Shown piece by piece: positions 9,724 through 18,787 of a stretch of DNA of 64,000 nt. Every line of letters starts with the position of its first letter. Position 1 is the first letter of the stretch. Position numbers and translations under genes: made by a program. The notes below the pieces were generated by a model that ran no database searches, was not told where the DNA came from, and saw nothing but the letters and a program-made list of their open reading frames with translations. The DNA comes from Rubripirellula amarantea (GTDB taxonomy: Bacteria; Planctomycetota; Planctomycetia; Pirellulales; Pirellulaceae). The stretch lies in NCBI RefSeq assembly GCF_007859865.1, contig NZ_SJPI01000001.1, forward strand, positions 1 to 64,000, read 5' to 3'.

Positions 9724-9859
9724 CAGGGAGCGGGAAAACCCAAAGAGAACGTCATAGAGATTTACCCCATGTTGGCTGATCGACTAACCTTTTGCAAACT
9801 ATGCTGTCCCGGATCGCCGGCGAATTCCCAATTCCACCTCGTCCCAAGCTACTCAGCCC

Positions 9860-10891
9860 ATGACGGTTTCCACCGCAACCAACCATACTTCCGATCCAGT
9901 TTCTCTAGGGCGAGACCGCTATCAAGCCATGGCTGATCGCGTTCTCGGTGGAGAAAGCATTTCGCGTGACGAAGCTCTGTCGATCTTGAAAACTCCCGAT
10001 GACGAAGTGCTTGATCTTTTATCAGCGGGTTTTCGCATTCGACAAAAGCACTTTGGCAAGACCGTGCAACTGTATTTCTTGATGAATGCGAAGAGCGGTT
10101 TGTGTCCCGAGGATTGCCACTATTGCAGTCAATCAAAAATTTCGACCGCACCAGTCCCTAAGTACAACATTCTTAAGCGAGACGACTTGATGGAAGCGGC
10201 TCGGTTGGCCGCAGAGCGTGGAGCAAAAACTTACTGTTTGGTCATCTCGGCACGCGGTCCTAACGAACGTGAATTAAGTGCAGTTGAGCAGATCGTTCCT
10301 GAGATCAAAGAAAAGTACAACCTCGATATCTGCGCTTGCTTGGGATTGTTGTCGCGAGAACAAGCCGATCGGCTAAAAGCTTGCGGTGTCGATCGCGTCA
10401 ATCACAACTTGAACACTAGCGAAGATCATTACGCTGACATCTGCACGACTCACACTTATGCCGACCGCGTTGATACGCTGCGAAATGTTCGCGACGCTGG
10501 CATGGAGATGTGCAGCGGGGGGATCATCGGCATGGGCGAAACGCATGACGACGTGGTTTCAATGGCGTTTGACTTGCGAGACTTGGGCGTTCAGTCGATA
10601 CCGTTGAATTTCTTAAACGCCATCGAAGGCACGCCGCTGCAAGGCAACTCTGACTTGTCACCACAAGACTGCCTCAGGGCACTCGCGATGTTCCGGTTCG
10701 TTGCACCCGATCGCGAGCTGCGAATCTCGGGTGGACGAGAATTGCACCTACGGTCACTCCAACCACTCGGTTTGTATGTTGCCAATAGCTTGTTCGTGGG
10801 CGACTACCTAACGACCAAGGGACAAGCTCCCGAGGCGGACTACGACATGATTCGCGACCTTGGCTTTGAAGTCACCAAATCGACTTGCTAG
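9860..10891 (+). CDS. bioB: Biotin synthase
   Basis: This radical SAM enzyme inserts sulfur into dethiobiotin, the last step of biotin synthesis. The SAM-cluster motif is CPEDCHYCSQ (C-x3-C-x2-C) near residue 78. Downstream YCLVISARGP, VNHNLNTSEDHY and GGIIGMGET are conserved BioB blocks, and ISGGRE near the C terminus carries the 2Fe-2S cluster arginine. The length of 343 residues is normal. No other biotin gene is nearby. Its stop codon shares CTAG with the convergent purC stop. Confidence 0.95.
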   Translation: MTVSTATNHTSDPVSLGRDRYQAMADRVLGGESISRDEALSILKTPDDEVLDLLSAGFRIRQKHFGKTVQLYFLMNAKSGLCPEDCHYCSQSKISTAPVPKYNILKRDDLMEAARLAAERGAKTYCLVISARGPNERELSAVEQIVPEIKEKYNLDICACLGLLSREQADRLKACGVDRVNHNLNTSEDHYADICTTHTYADRVDTLRNVRDAGMEMCSGGIIGMGETHDDVVSMAFDLRDLGVQSIPLNFLNAIEGTPLQGNSDLSPQDCLRALAMFRFVAPDRELRISGGRELHLRSLQPLGLYVANSLFVGDYLTTKGQAPEADYDMIRDLGFEVTKSTC

Positions 10892-11811
10892 AACACATCG
10901 CCACTGATCCGCTCGTAAGCCTCGCGGTACTTATCGCGAGTCTTGTTGATGATTTCAGCAGGGAGCTCTGGCGGGTCGCTTTGCTTGTCCCATCCGCAAG
11001 TTGACAACCACTCGCGGACAAATTGCTTATCAAACGAAGGTTGAGCCTTACCGGGCTGATAAACATCAGCAGCCCAAAATCGTGAACTGTCAGGTGTGAG
11101 CACTTCGTCGATCAGGGTCACATCATCGCCCACCATACCGAACTCGAATTTAGTATCGGCGATCAGGATTCCCTTCGACTGGGCATGCTCGCAAGCAGCA
11201 TTGTAAATTTGCAGACTACGTTCGCGCAAATCGAGGGCTCGTTCGCTACCGAGGTCGGCAATCATTCGCCCAATCGTGACGTTTTCATCATGCCCCTCTT
11301 CGGCTTTCGTGGCCGGTGTAAAAATGGGCTGAGGAAGTCGATCACATTGCGAGAGTCCAGGCGGCAATTTATTACCGCAGATTTCGCCGGAAGCCTGATA
11401 TTCACGAAGGCCGCTGCCTTCAAGGTAACCACGAACAACGCACTCGAAGGGAACTACCTGCGCCTTTTTCGTGACCATAACCCGGCCCTCTAGCGGGGAA
11501 AGTTCTAATTCCGGCGCGGCTGCGTGCAATTGTTTTGTGGGCACGTCGGTCGAAATGAGGTGGTGGCGGACGTCAAGCAAGTGGAACCAAAACTTGCTCA
11601 TCGAAGTCAACAACCGCCCTTTGTCGGGAATCCCCGATGGCAAAATAAAATCAAATGCACTGATTCGATCAGTACTAACGATCAACAACTCGTCGCCTAG
11701 GTCATAAACGTCTCGTACTTTGCCACTTCGCCGGGGCAGCGGTAGGTCGGTGCTAAGGAGTGCTCCCGAGGAATCAAACTGATACGATTTATGATTGGTG
11801 TTATTGGTCAT
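10888..11811 (-). CDS. purC: Phosphoribosylaminoimidazole-succinocarboxamide synthase
   Basis: SAICAR synthetase condenses CAIR with aspartate using ATP in de novo purine synthesis. Recognisable blocks are RRSGKVRDVYDLGDELLIV (nucleotide-binding N domain), STDRISAFDFILPSGIPDKG, VVRGYLEGSG, IADTKFEFG and LIDEVLTPDSSRFW. The predicted protein is 307 residues, close to the longer form of this enzyme. I place the start at the ATG at 11811; the frame is open to 11892, but the extra residues have no family similarity. It converges on bioB and shares four bases with it. Confidence 0.93.
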   Translation of the reverse strand: MTNNTNHKSYQFDSSGALLSTDLPLPRRSGKVRDVYDLGDELLIVSTDRISAFDFILPSGIPDKGRLLTSMSKFWFHLLDVRHHLISTDVPTKQLHAAAPELELSPLEGRVMVTKKAQVVPFECVVRGYLEGSGLREYQASGEICGNKLPPGLSQCDRLPQPIFTPATKAEEGHDENVTIGRMIADLGSERALDLRERSLQIYNAACEHAQSKGILIADTKFEFGMVGDDVTLIDEVLTPDSSRFWAADVYQPGKAQPSFDKQFVREWLSTCGWDKQSDPPELPAEIINKTRDKYREAYERISGDVF

Positions 11812-11960
11812 GTCACGAGTTTGGCAAAACGGCCGGGGATCGGCAAGCGCCGGTCGATTCGGGCCCCTACGGATGATCGGCACGCCTCGCACGCGATGGG
11901 GCGAGCGACTATTGTATAGCTTGAATTTGTCACTTCGCTATTTGGTTTCCGGCCCCGCAA

Positions 11961-13460
11961 ATGGGACAACTGCTTTTCGATGTCCCCGACGCCGCACGCG
12001 ACTTCATTGCGGGGTCGTTGTGGAAAGACGCCTATGTGTGTGGAATCGAAGGTGTCCCCTTTCAATCGCAGAACCGCTTTGATGGCTCGCGGCTAACAAT
12101 TCACCGAGAGATATCCAACTCGGGAAAGCTGCACCTGACTTGCCGAATTCCCAACGTCGGTTACCGCTCGCTAAGCACCTGTTCGCTGCGTTGCCTCGAT
12201 GAAGAAGCCCATCTGCTACCGCTCGAGTTGGCTCGCGGTAGTTGCTATCGAGCTCGAGTTCAATCTGACATCTGGAAACGCTCGGGATTGGTCCTGAGCG
12301 AAAAGTTCTTGGATTTGCTCGATCGAGGGACACGCGAGTTCTTGATCGCGACGAGTTGCCGAGCGGATTTGACGAAAAGCAGTGAAGCTTCCATTCGCGC
12401 CATCGAACTGCTCGAACTCGCCAACACGGAACTAGGTGAATCGTACAGCATGCAATCCATCGCGTTTCGCAAACAGCGCGAAACGCAATTGGGAACTCTG
12501 ATCGCCGCGACCGTTGTTCCTCCGTCACCGGTTGGATCCAACACCGCGGACAAGTTTGTATCCGCTTTCAACGCGGCGGCAGTTCGCATGAATTGGGCAG
12601 ACATCGAGACCGATTCGGGAGCGTTTGATTTTGACCAAGCCGACCAAACGATTTCGTTTTGCGCCGCCAATGGCCAGCGGATCATTGGTGGACCGCTGAT
12701 TGATTTCCGCACTCGCTTAATGCCGCATTGGCTTTACCTTTTCGAAGATGACTTTGAATCGTTCTTAAAGGCTGCGATTCACTATGTGGAAACCACGGTC
12801 GCGAAGTTTCGCGGTCGCGTTCAACTTTGGAACTGCGCGACCGGGCTCAATACTCCCGGCCCGATCGCCATGGACGATGAACAGACGATGCGGTTGGCAG
12901 TGGGAATCTTGCAAGCGGTTCGTCGCACTGATCCGAACACACCCGTTGTTATGTCCTTTGACCAACCCTTTGGCGAATACCTTGGCAAAGATCGTGATGG
13001 CCTCTCACCGCTTCACTTCGCCGATGCACTGGTTCGAAGTGGTTTGGGAATGGCGGGAATTGGCCTGGAGTGTCGTTTCTTTTACCAAGAACACGCGACG
13101 CAGCCGCGATCGACCGTGGACTTTGGCCAAATGATTGACCGCTGGGCAACTCTTGGAATGCCCATGTTGGTTCAACTATCAGCCCCAGGCGGCAAGGGGC
13201 CCGACCCACTCGCGCAGGCGCCGACCGACGTTTTGGAATACGCCGCATCGAATAACGACCCAGCTGCGGACCAATTGCGTATCGCCGGGCCGTTGATTCG
13301 CACCTTGCTCGCTAAACACATCGTTCATGGAATCGTTTGGGACGGTTGGTGCGACCAAGTCCCTCACGTCATGACTCATGGTGGCTTGGTCGATGATATG
13401 GGCCAACCGCGACCGCTGCTTGAATACCTAACTCGTGTTCGCAGCGAATTTCTGGCGTAA
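11961..13460 (+). CDS. GH10 (xylanase)-like protein lacking both catalytic glutamates
   Basis: This 499-residue protein ends in a region resembling a GH10 TIM barrel (about residues 190-490). It contains FNAAAVRMNWADIETDSG, FDFDQADQTISFCAANGQ and MAGIGLECRFF, which align with the W..IE, FDF..AD..I.F...N and IDGIG.Q blocks of GH10 xylanases. The acid/base site, normally WD-VNEA, reads WNCATGLN. The nucleophile site, normally ITELD, reads VQLSAPG. Both catalytic Glu are therefore missing by my alignment. The first 180 residues look like a beta-rich ancillary domain. No signal peptide is visible. A binding or regulatory role is possible; hydrolysis by the usual mechanism is not expected. Confidence 0.6.
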   Translation: MGQLLFDVPDAARDFIAGSLWKDAYVCGIEGVPFQSQNRFDGSRLTIHREISNSGKLHLTCRIPNVGYRSLSTCSLRCLDEEAHLLPLELARGSCYRARVQSDIWKRSGLVLSEKFLDLLDRGTREFLIATSCRADLTKSSEASIRAIELLELANTELGESYSMQSIAFRKQRETQLGTLIAATVVPPSPVGSNTADKFVSAFNAAAVRMNWADIETDSGAFDFDQADQTISFCAANGQRIIGGPLIDFRTRLMPHWLYLFEDDFESFLKAAIHYVETTVAKFRGRVQLWNCATGLNTPGPIAMDDEQTMRLAVGILQAVRRTDPNTPVVMSFDQPFGEYLGKDRDGLSPLHFADALVRSGLGMAGIGLECRFFYQEHATQPRSTVDFGQMIDRWATLGMPMLVQLSAPGGKGPDPLAQAPTDVLEYAASNNDPAADQLRIAGPLIRTLLAKHIVHGIVWDGWCDQVPHVMTHGGLVDDMGQPRPLLEYLTRVRSEFLA

Positions 13461-13500
13461 CGCATGACTACCGTTGCAACATTTTTGCGAGAAGAAAACG

Positions 13501-14436
13501 ATGACTAACAAATTGAAATGTTTGGGATTCCTCCTGTCGCTAGCGTTTTTTTTCATGCACGGTCGCGTCGAAGCGCAGACGGCCACCTTGCCGGAGACGA
13601 TTGCGCCGGTCGGTGAGATCGAAGTGGTGGGAGAAGGCTACTCATTCACGGAAGGTCCCGCCTGGGACCCGAAACGCAATTGGTTGCTATTCACGGACAT
13701 CCCGAACACCGCCATTCACGTAGTCGACAAGGAAGGTAGCGTCGAACCTTTCACGAAAGAATCCGGCCACGCCAACGGACTTTTAGTCGCATCCGATGGC
13801 CGGTTATTGGCTTGCGAAATGGATGGTCGTTTGGTGGCCTACAATCTGACTACCGGAAAACGCGACGTGCTAGCCGACACTTTCGAAGGCAAACCTTTCA
13901 ACGCGCCCAATGATTTGATCATCGATAAGCAGGGTGGAATTTATTTCACCGACCCATTGTTTCGTGCCGCCACACCGCTGCCGCAAACCGTGCAAGCGGT
14001 GTACTACCGGGCGAAAGACGCAACCGTGACTCGCGTGAGCGGCGACATTGCCGCGCCCAACGGGATCGCACTTTCTCCCGATGGAACCAAGCTCTACGTC
14101 GCACCTAGCCACCAAGCCGAGATGCTCGTGTTCGCGGTAGAAGGTCCTGGCAAGCTTTCTGCTGCCAAAACGTTTTGTCGTTTGACTCAGCCCGAAGGCG
14201 AGGACAATACCGGAGGCGACGGCATGACAGTAGACGTCAAAGGAAACTTGTACTTCACAACTCACTTGGGGGTCGAAATCTTTTCACCCTCGGGAGACTC
14301 GATCGGTTTGGTCAGGTTTCCACAACAACCCGCCAACGTGACCTTCGCTGGCAAGGATCGAAAAACGATGGTTGCAACCGCTCGCACTGCCGTTTACCAA
14401 GTTGAAATGCCGATCGCGGGATTGGCACCCAACTAA
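13501..14436 (+). CDS. Secreted SMP-30/gluconolactonase-type beta-propeller
   Basis: This 311-residue exported protein has a signal peptide (MTNKLKCLGFLLSLAFFF...VEA) and the SMP-30/gluconolactonase/LRE pattern. The signature GYSFTEGPAWDP supplies the metal-binding Glu. NAPNDLIIDKQGGIYFTDP and PNGIALSPDGTKLYV are repeated propeller strands with the other metal ligands. Members hydrolyse sugar lactones. The gene starts 40 bases after the GH10-like gene and faces a DUF6807 gene, suggesting a sugar-catabolism setting. Substrate not determinable. Confidence 0.88.
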   Translation: MTNKLKCLGFLLSLAFFFMHGRVEAQTATLPETIAPVGEIEVVGEGYSFTEGPAWDPKRNWLLFTDIPNTAIHVVDKEGSVEPFTKESGHANGLLVASDGRLLACEMDGRLVAYNLTTGKRDVLADTFEGKPFNAPNDLIIDKQGGIYFTDPLFRAATPLPQTVQAVYYRAKDATVTRVSGDIAAPNGIALSPDGTKLYVAPSHQAEMLVFAVEGPGKLSAAKTFCRLTQPEGEDNTGGDGMTVDVKGNLYFTTHLGVEIFSPSGDSIGLVRFPQQPANVTFAGKDRKTMVATARTAVYQVEMPIAGLAPN

Positions 14437-14541
14437 GAAGTTCACGATCGAGTGGACCATGCTACATTTCGCTTGCGGTGCTTACGCATGCATAACGCAT
14501 GAGCTTCGCAATGAACGCTGCACCATATAAAGACCAGCCAA

Positions 14542-15537
14542 CTACGGCGTTGATAATTCCGGACGCGGTTGGCTCGCGAAGTCTTCATTGTCTTTCTTGG
14601 CAACGTCCGCTTTTAAGCCTCCCTCGTGCAATACGACGCGGTAGTTGAGACGAATCGAATTTCCTTTCGGCAAATTGATCCCTCGCGTTTTTTCTCCCCC
14701 TTCGAAGTCGTAGTATCCGAACGGATTTGCAGCGAACAATCCGTAGGTTCGCACGTGCCAGCGAGTCGGGTAACCAAAACTGCTGGGATGATCATGGATC
14801 GTGATTCCCACCGTCTTACCGTCGATGGGGCCAGAGTAATCAACCCAAGGCGATTTCTTGCCCCACGCGTCGAGGTTAGTTTCATCAGCCGCGTTGATAA
14901 TGATACCGCCTTGGTCGGCTTCAACCTTCATGGAGCCAGCAACACGAATCCCAAAGCTTCCTTCTTTCGTATCACCAAAGTTGACACTGGCATCGGGAGC
15001 GTGCAACAAGAAATCACAATCGATAAGTCGACGTCCACCTTCGTCATAGAACGCAAAGCGGCGTGTGTCAGACATCACTCGTTCACCATCGGGACTTAAC
15101 CAGTCGTTTTGGGTCAAGATGACCGCAGCGTCCCCATCGACGGAAGCTTCACCAGCGGTTTGAACAATGGTGCCGCAGCCTTCTTCGTTCGACCAGAAGT
15201 CGATGCCATTGACTTCACCATGCGTCATCCACATCGACTTGTGATGGACATGATCCGCTTTTTCAAACTGGCCTTTTTCGGTGAAGGGATAGTCACGAGT
15301 CATACGTTGACCGCCGGGGCCGACGACGGGATAGATCACAGGCCGACCGTCCTGAGATGCGATGTAGCCGGCGATCATTTCGTCGCCTCGGAAGACCTTC
15401 CATCCCTCTGGTTCGGTCGTAGCCTCGATCCTTATTTTGCTTGACGTCGCAACAGCATCTTGGGATTGAATCTCCTGGCACCAAGAAAGCAACATGCAAA
15501 CCGTTAACATTGCGAAGTAGCGGAACGTAAGTTTCAT
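14542..15537 (-). CDS. Secreted DUF6807 (PmoA-like) protein
   Basis: This 331-residue protein has a signal peptide (MKLTFRYFAMLTVCMLL). It matches the DUF6807 family, often auto-annotated as methane oxygenase PmoA although unrelated to particulate methane monooxygenase. Typical blocks are YPVVGPGGQRMTRDYPF, DHVHHKSMWMTHGEVNG, FWSNEEGCG, GIRVAGSM and HPSSFGYPTRWHVRTYGL. The many His and Trp residues suggest a sugar-binding beta-sandwich. The family is abundant in planctomycetes near carbohydrate genes; the biochemical function is unknown to me. The ATG at 15537 is chosen because it opens the signal peptide. Confidence 0.8.
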   Translation of the reverse strand: MKLTFRYFAMLTVCMLLSWCQEIQSQDAVATSSKIRIEATTEPEGWKVFRGDEMIAGYIASQDGRPVIYPVVGPGGQRMTRDYPFTEKGQFEKADHVHHKSMWMTHGEVNGIDFWSNEEGCGTIVQTAGEASVDGDAAVILTQNDWLSPDGERVMSDTRRFAFYDEGGRRLIDCDFLLHAPDASVNFGDTKEGSFGIRVAGSMKVEADQGGIIINAADETNLDAWGKKSPWVDYSGPIDGKTVGITIHDHPSSFGYPTRWHVRTYGLFAANPFGYYDFEGGEKTRGINLPKGNSIRLNYRVVLHEGGLKADVAKKDNEDFASQPRPELSTP

Positions 15538-15595
15538 AAAAGGTCTAACTTTTCTTTGCGTCATGATGTTTTTTGATCCGAGACAAAACGTCGTC

Positions 15596-15644
15596 GTGAC
15601 AATGGCTGCTGTCCTTGCGCACTCGACTGTTTAACGATTGTCAC
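15596..15644. promoter_or_regulatory. Inverted repeat upstream of the DUF6807 gene
   Basis: An 8-bp perfect inverted repeat, GTGACAAT (15596-15603) and ATTGTCAC (15637-15644), lies about 60-105 bases upstream of the start at 15537. The 33-base spacing is long for one dimer site. It could be a pair of half-sites or coincidence. Confidence 0.25.
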
Positions 15645-15763
15645 AACAAGATGTAACCGCCTTATCGTAGTCAAAATTAGGATCGATCCGTCTATATTCC
15701 TCGGATCGAGAAACGTCTTCACTGAATAATCGTGCACGGTTACTGCTGCAGAAAAAGCTCTAG

Positions 15764-17437
15764 CTAAATTTCCAATTCACGGCGATCAAACAGCGTTCCG
15801 GTGATCCACCAAACTAACACCTGACATACAAATGCCGAAACGGCGGTCGCAAGCAAACTGATCGTTACATTGAAATCCGTCCAGAACCCCGCGATCAAAC
15901 CGCACAAACCGGCAAACATGACCGTGGGCAACAATCCAAGACTTGCCAACATCATGAAGAGCATTGCTCGCCCTCCCTGCAGAATATCAGGAGTGCCATC
16001 AGGGATCGGACGCAAATTCGTTCCGGCTCCTAGCAAGCCAATTGAAGACACAAAAGCTAGGTCCGCTGAAATTCCGAGCAACAAAATCACAAGGTCTTGG
16101 CCAATCCATCGCGATGACACCAATGTGGCCGGCGCAAAGAAGCAAAGTCTCAAAACTAGCAACGGAACAAACCCGCCGGCTAACATCCCTACAGCGAGCG
16201 GAAAGGGTCGGACGGCAAACGTCTTGAACATCAACAGCGACCTTACCGGCGCCGAGAAGCCTGATGGCGAAAGCGATGTGGTTAGGAACGCAACATAGCA
16301 CGAGATGCCCATCGCAATCGGAACCGAAGCACTTCCTTGACGTTCGCGAAGCAGCATCATTTGCTCCGAGAAAAACACCAGGCATACCGTGGCAACGGTG
16401 ATCGACACGAGAACTGCCAAGCTAGCGATGCGACCGTTGCGTCGCCAAAAACCAGTTAGCTGCAACCATGCGACCGGACCGGCACCGGCGAGAAACGGTA
16501 ACCGCGGTAGTGACCGATGACTCTTGGACGCGAACCACTTTGTTCTCGAGATATCGCCATCACGCAACCGTTGTATTCTTTGTTGGCGTTTCGCTATCCC
16601 CGCAACGGCGAGCTCAGCGAACCCGTCGTTCACTCGGTAACATCCCCACAAGGCCGCACCAATCAAGGCCATACAGATAGCTAGCGAGACAAAGAAATCT
16701 ACGGCGTGTCCAGGATTAATCAGATTTGCAAACGGCTGCATGGGAAGCGTAAGCCAAGTTCCAAAACCGCTATCCATCATGGCCAATAGAAAACTCTGAG
16801 CCGACCAACCAATCGTTCCCTCAACAAATGGCGGAATCGCCATTCCAACAAATACGATCAGACAAAGTCCTATTGACGATTGCAGCAAAACGCTTCGGAA
16901 AGGGGTCAGGAAAGGATTGGTCAGCGTCCGGATAACGATTAGCGAAATCACAAAGATTCCGAACAGGTACATCGACAGAAAACCAGACCACCACTGGGGC
17001 AAGTATGGCATCGCCATGACCGAACCAAATAAGCACATCAAGAACCACGCCAAGAAAAACGTGATCAAGCGATAAGACAAGATATGATTTGCCGTAAACG
17101 GCCCCGCCAATACGAACTGCAATTCGGGCGGCTTTAGTTCTAGCAACGCTATCCCGCTCTGAGTCGCTATCGCCAGCAAACCAATCAAGGTAAAGATCAC
17201 CGGTGCGACGGTGGGCAAGTCGATGACTGCCGATCGCATTTGATCACCAGCGTAGAGACTCGCGACGACACTTGGCACCACGCCCCCGACGATCATCGCA
17301 AGCATGACCAATGCAACCAGAATCCCGGTGGGCTTTTTGATCTGTTTGGTAAAGGATCGCAAACCACCACGCAACAGTTGACGTGTCAGTCCAGAGAGTG
17401 CGGGATCGACGAATTTCGACAGGAGCCTTTCATTCAT
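15764..17437 (-). CDS. ABC exporter membrane subunit
   Basis: This 557-residue inner-membrane protein has about twelve hydrophobic segments split by a basic cytoplasmic loop (about residues 285-320, RQQRIQRLRDGDISRTKW). It resembles the large permeases paired with ABC-2-type ATPases (putative ABC exporter group). The ATG at 17437 lies within the 3' end of the ATPase gene (GATGAATGA context), giving translational coupling; the TTG at 17449 is less likely. The substrate is unknown. Third gene of the TfoX-C, ATPase, permease operon. Confidence 0.8.
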   Translation of the reverse strand: MNERLLSKFVDPALSGLTRQLLRGGLRSFTKQIKKPTGILVALVMLAMIVGGVVPSVVASLYAGDQMRSAVIDLPTVAPVIFTLIGLLAIATQSGIALLELKPPELQFVLAGPFTANHILSYRLITFFLAWFLMCLFGSVMAMPYLPQWWSGFLSMYLFGIFVISLIVIRTLTNPFLTPFRSVLLQSSIGLCLIVFVGMAIPPFVEGTIGWSAQSFLLAMMDSGFGTWLTLPMQPFANLINPGHAVDFFVSLAICMALIGAALWGCYRVNDGFAELAVAGIAKRQQRIQRLRDGDISRTKWFASKSHRSLPRLPFLAGAGPVAWLQLTGFWRRNGRIASLAVLVSITVATVCLVFFSEQMMLLRERQGSASVPIAMGISCYVAFLTTSLSPSGFSAPVRSLLMFKTFAVRPFPLAVGMLAGGFVPLLVLRLCFFAPATLVSSRWIGQDLVILLLGISADLAFVSSIGLLGAGTNLRPIPDGTPDILQGGRAMLFMMLASLGLLPTVMFAGLCGLIAGFWTDFNVTISLLATAVSAFVCQVLVWWITGTLFDRRELEI

Positions 17438-18188
17438 CGACGGCCTCAATTGATTTCGCCGGCGTCCATTGATCGTCCGCAGTCAAGCGAAAGAACACTT
17501 CTTCGAGGCTTTGAGACGTACCGCCAAATTGAGATCGAGCCTCGCTCATCATTCCCGAGAACAAAACGTCGCCAGATCGCATTAGGACCAAGTGCGTGCA
17601 AATGTCCTCAACGAGAGTGAGTAGATGGGAACTGATCAGCACCGTGGCTCCCCTTGCAGCCTGCTGCGCTATCGATCGCTTGAGCAATCGAATGCTCGGT
17701 GGATCGAGACCGGTCATCGGTTCGTCGAGCAGCAGGACCTCGGGCTCGCGAAGATAGGCGCAAGCGATGGCCACTTTTTGCCGCATGCCGCGTGACAACT
17801 CCGACGCCAAAGTTTGTCGTTTAGCAATCAGTTCAAATTGCGTTAGCAGTGCTTCCCCATTGGATTGCCAGTCCTTGAGCCGATAAGCCGATGCGATAAA
17901 CATCAAGTGCTCCCACACGGTGAGCGACTCGAAGAGGGGTGGATCGTCGGGAACGTACGCCACACGCTGCTTGACACCCACCGGATCAGATCGCAGATCT
18001 ATGCCTGCGATTTGAAAGCTGCCTGACGTTGGTCGCAAGATTCCGCATGCGGTTCGGATGGTCGTCGTTTTGCCGGCTCCGTTGGGCCCAACAAGGGCAG
18101 CGACCGTTCCGCCGGGGACATGGAACGAAATCCCGTTCACGGCCGTGAAATCGCCATAGCGTTTCACGAACTCGTTAGCTTGAATCAT
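17430..18188 (-). CDS. ABC transporter ATP-binding protein
   Basis: This 252-residue ATPase has Walker A GPNGAGKTT (about residues 34-42), the Q-loop in AYVPDDPPLF, the signature LSRGMRQKVAIACAYL and Walker B VLLLDEPMTGLDP, with switch His in SSHLL. It would power the adjacent permease. Its ATG overlaps the TGA of the TfoX-C gene (ATGA), and its 3' end overlaps the permease start by eight bases. Confidence 0.92.
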   Translation of the reverse strand: MIQANEFVKRYGDFTAVNGISFHVPGGTVAALVGPNGAGKTTTIRTACGILRPTSGSFQIAGIDLRSDPVGVKQRVAYVPDDPPLFESLTVWEHLMFIASAYRLKDWQSNGEALLTQFELIAKRQTLASELSRGMRQKVAIACAYLREPEVLLLDEPMTGLDPPSIRLLKRSIAQQAARGATVLISSHLLTLVEDICTHLVLMRSGDVLFSGMMSEARSQFGGTSQSLEEVFFRLTADDQWTPAKSIEAVDE

Positions 18189-18502
18189 GAGCCGTGTTCC
18201 TTTCGCATTCGCGCGGTCAGTTCCTTGAAGCGGCTCTTCTTCACATCAGGGATCGCTCGCCAATCGATATCATGCACCGCACCGTAGAGTGCGTATAGGT
18301 AAACCGCGTTGAACGTTGTTCCACCCCCATTTCGATGCCTAGCCCCTCGAGCGATGCGGCCGAGCATCAACACTTCAAACGTCTTCTCGATTCCCAATTC
18401 TTTGATGTCACCGAGCGTGTAAATCTGCACCGCGTTGAGGTCTCGTTCGCAGGCAACACCGAGATTTCGCAACTGAGCGATGGGAGTGCAGTCGTCTGGC
18501 AT
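18185..18502 (-). CDS. TfoX C-terminal domain protein
   Basis: This 105-residue protein consists of the helix-hairpin-helix-like TfoX C-terminal domain. It has IAQLRNLGVACERDLNAVQIYTLGDIKELG, then FNAVYLYALYGAVHDIDWRAIP, the usual ending of the domain. TfoX/Sxy proteins activate competence genes, but stand-alone C domains are common and of unknown function. The ATG at 18502 is chosen because the domain begins directly after it. It is the first gene of a three-gene operon with the ABC exporter, through an ATGA overlap. A DNA- or protein-binding accessory role is inference. Confidence 0.75.
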   Translation of the reverse strand: MPDDCTPIAQLRNLGVACERDLNAVQIYTLGDIKELGIEKTFEVLMLGRIARGARHRNGGGTTFNAVYLYALYGAVHDIDWRAIPDVKKSRFKELTARMRKEHGS

Positions 18503-18787
18503 CGAAAATGGACCTAATGAGAGCGATGGCGGGAAACGGACGTGTAGGAGGGCATGGCCCCATAAAAGAAGCAAAAAAAGGGAGAACCAGCCCGTTTCGC
18601 CAGTTTGCGACTCCCGATTCTACGCATGACAGCACCGCTGCGAGTGCCTCGCGGGCTGAAATTTCCCCCTGAGAAGCGATTGAGGGAAAGCCAAGTCGTC
18701 AGCCCTTGCGATTTGTGCATTTCGGCGGATAATCCTTGCTGAATTCACGAACCTTTCCGTTCCCGTATTAGATTTAGGGCCTCCATC

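Noticed and set aside
14542-15537. Methane monooxygenase subunit PmoA
   Set aside because: The family is sometimes auto-named so, but this is a secreted soluble DUF6807 protein without membrane helices or pmo neighbours.
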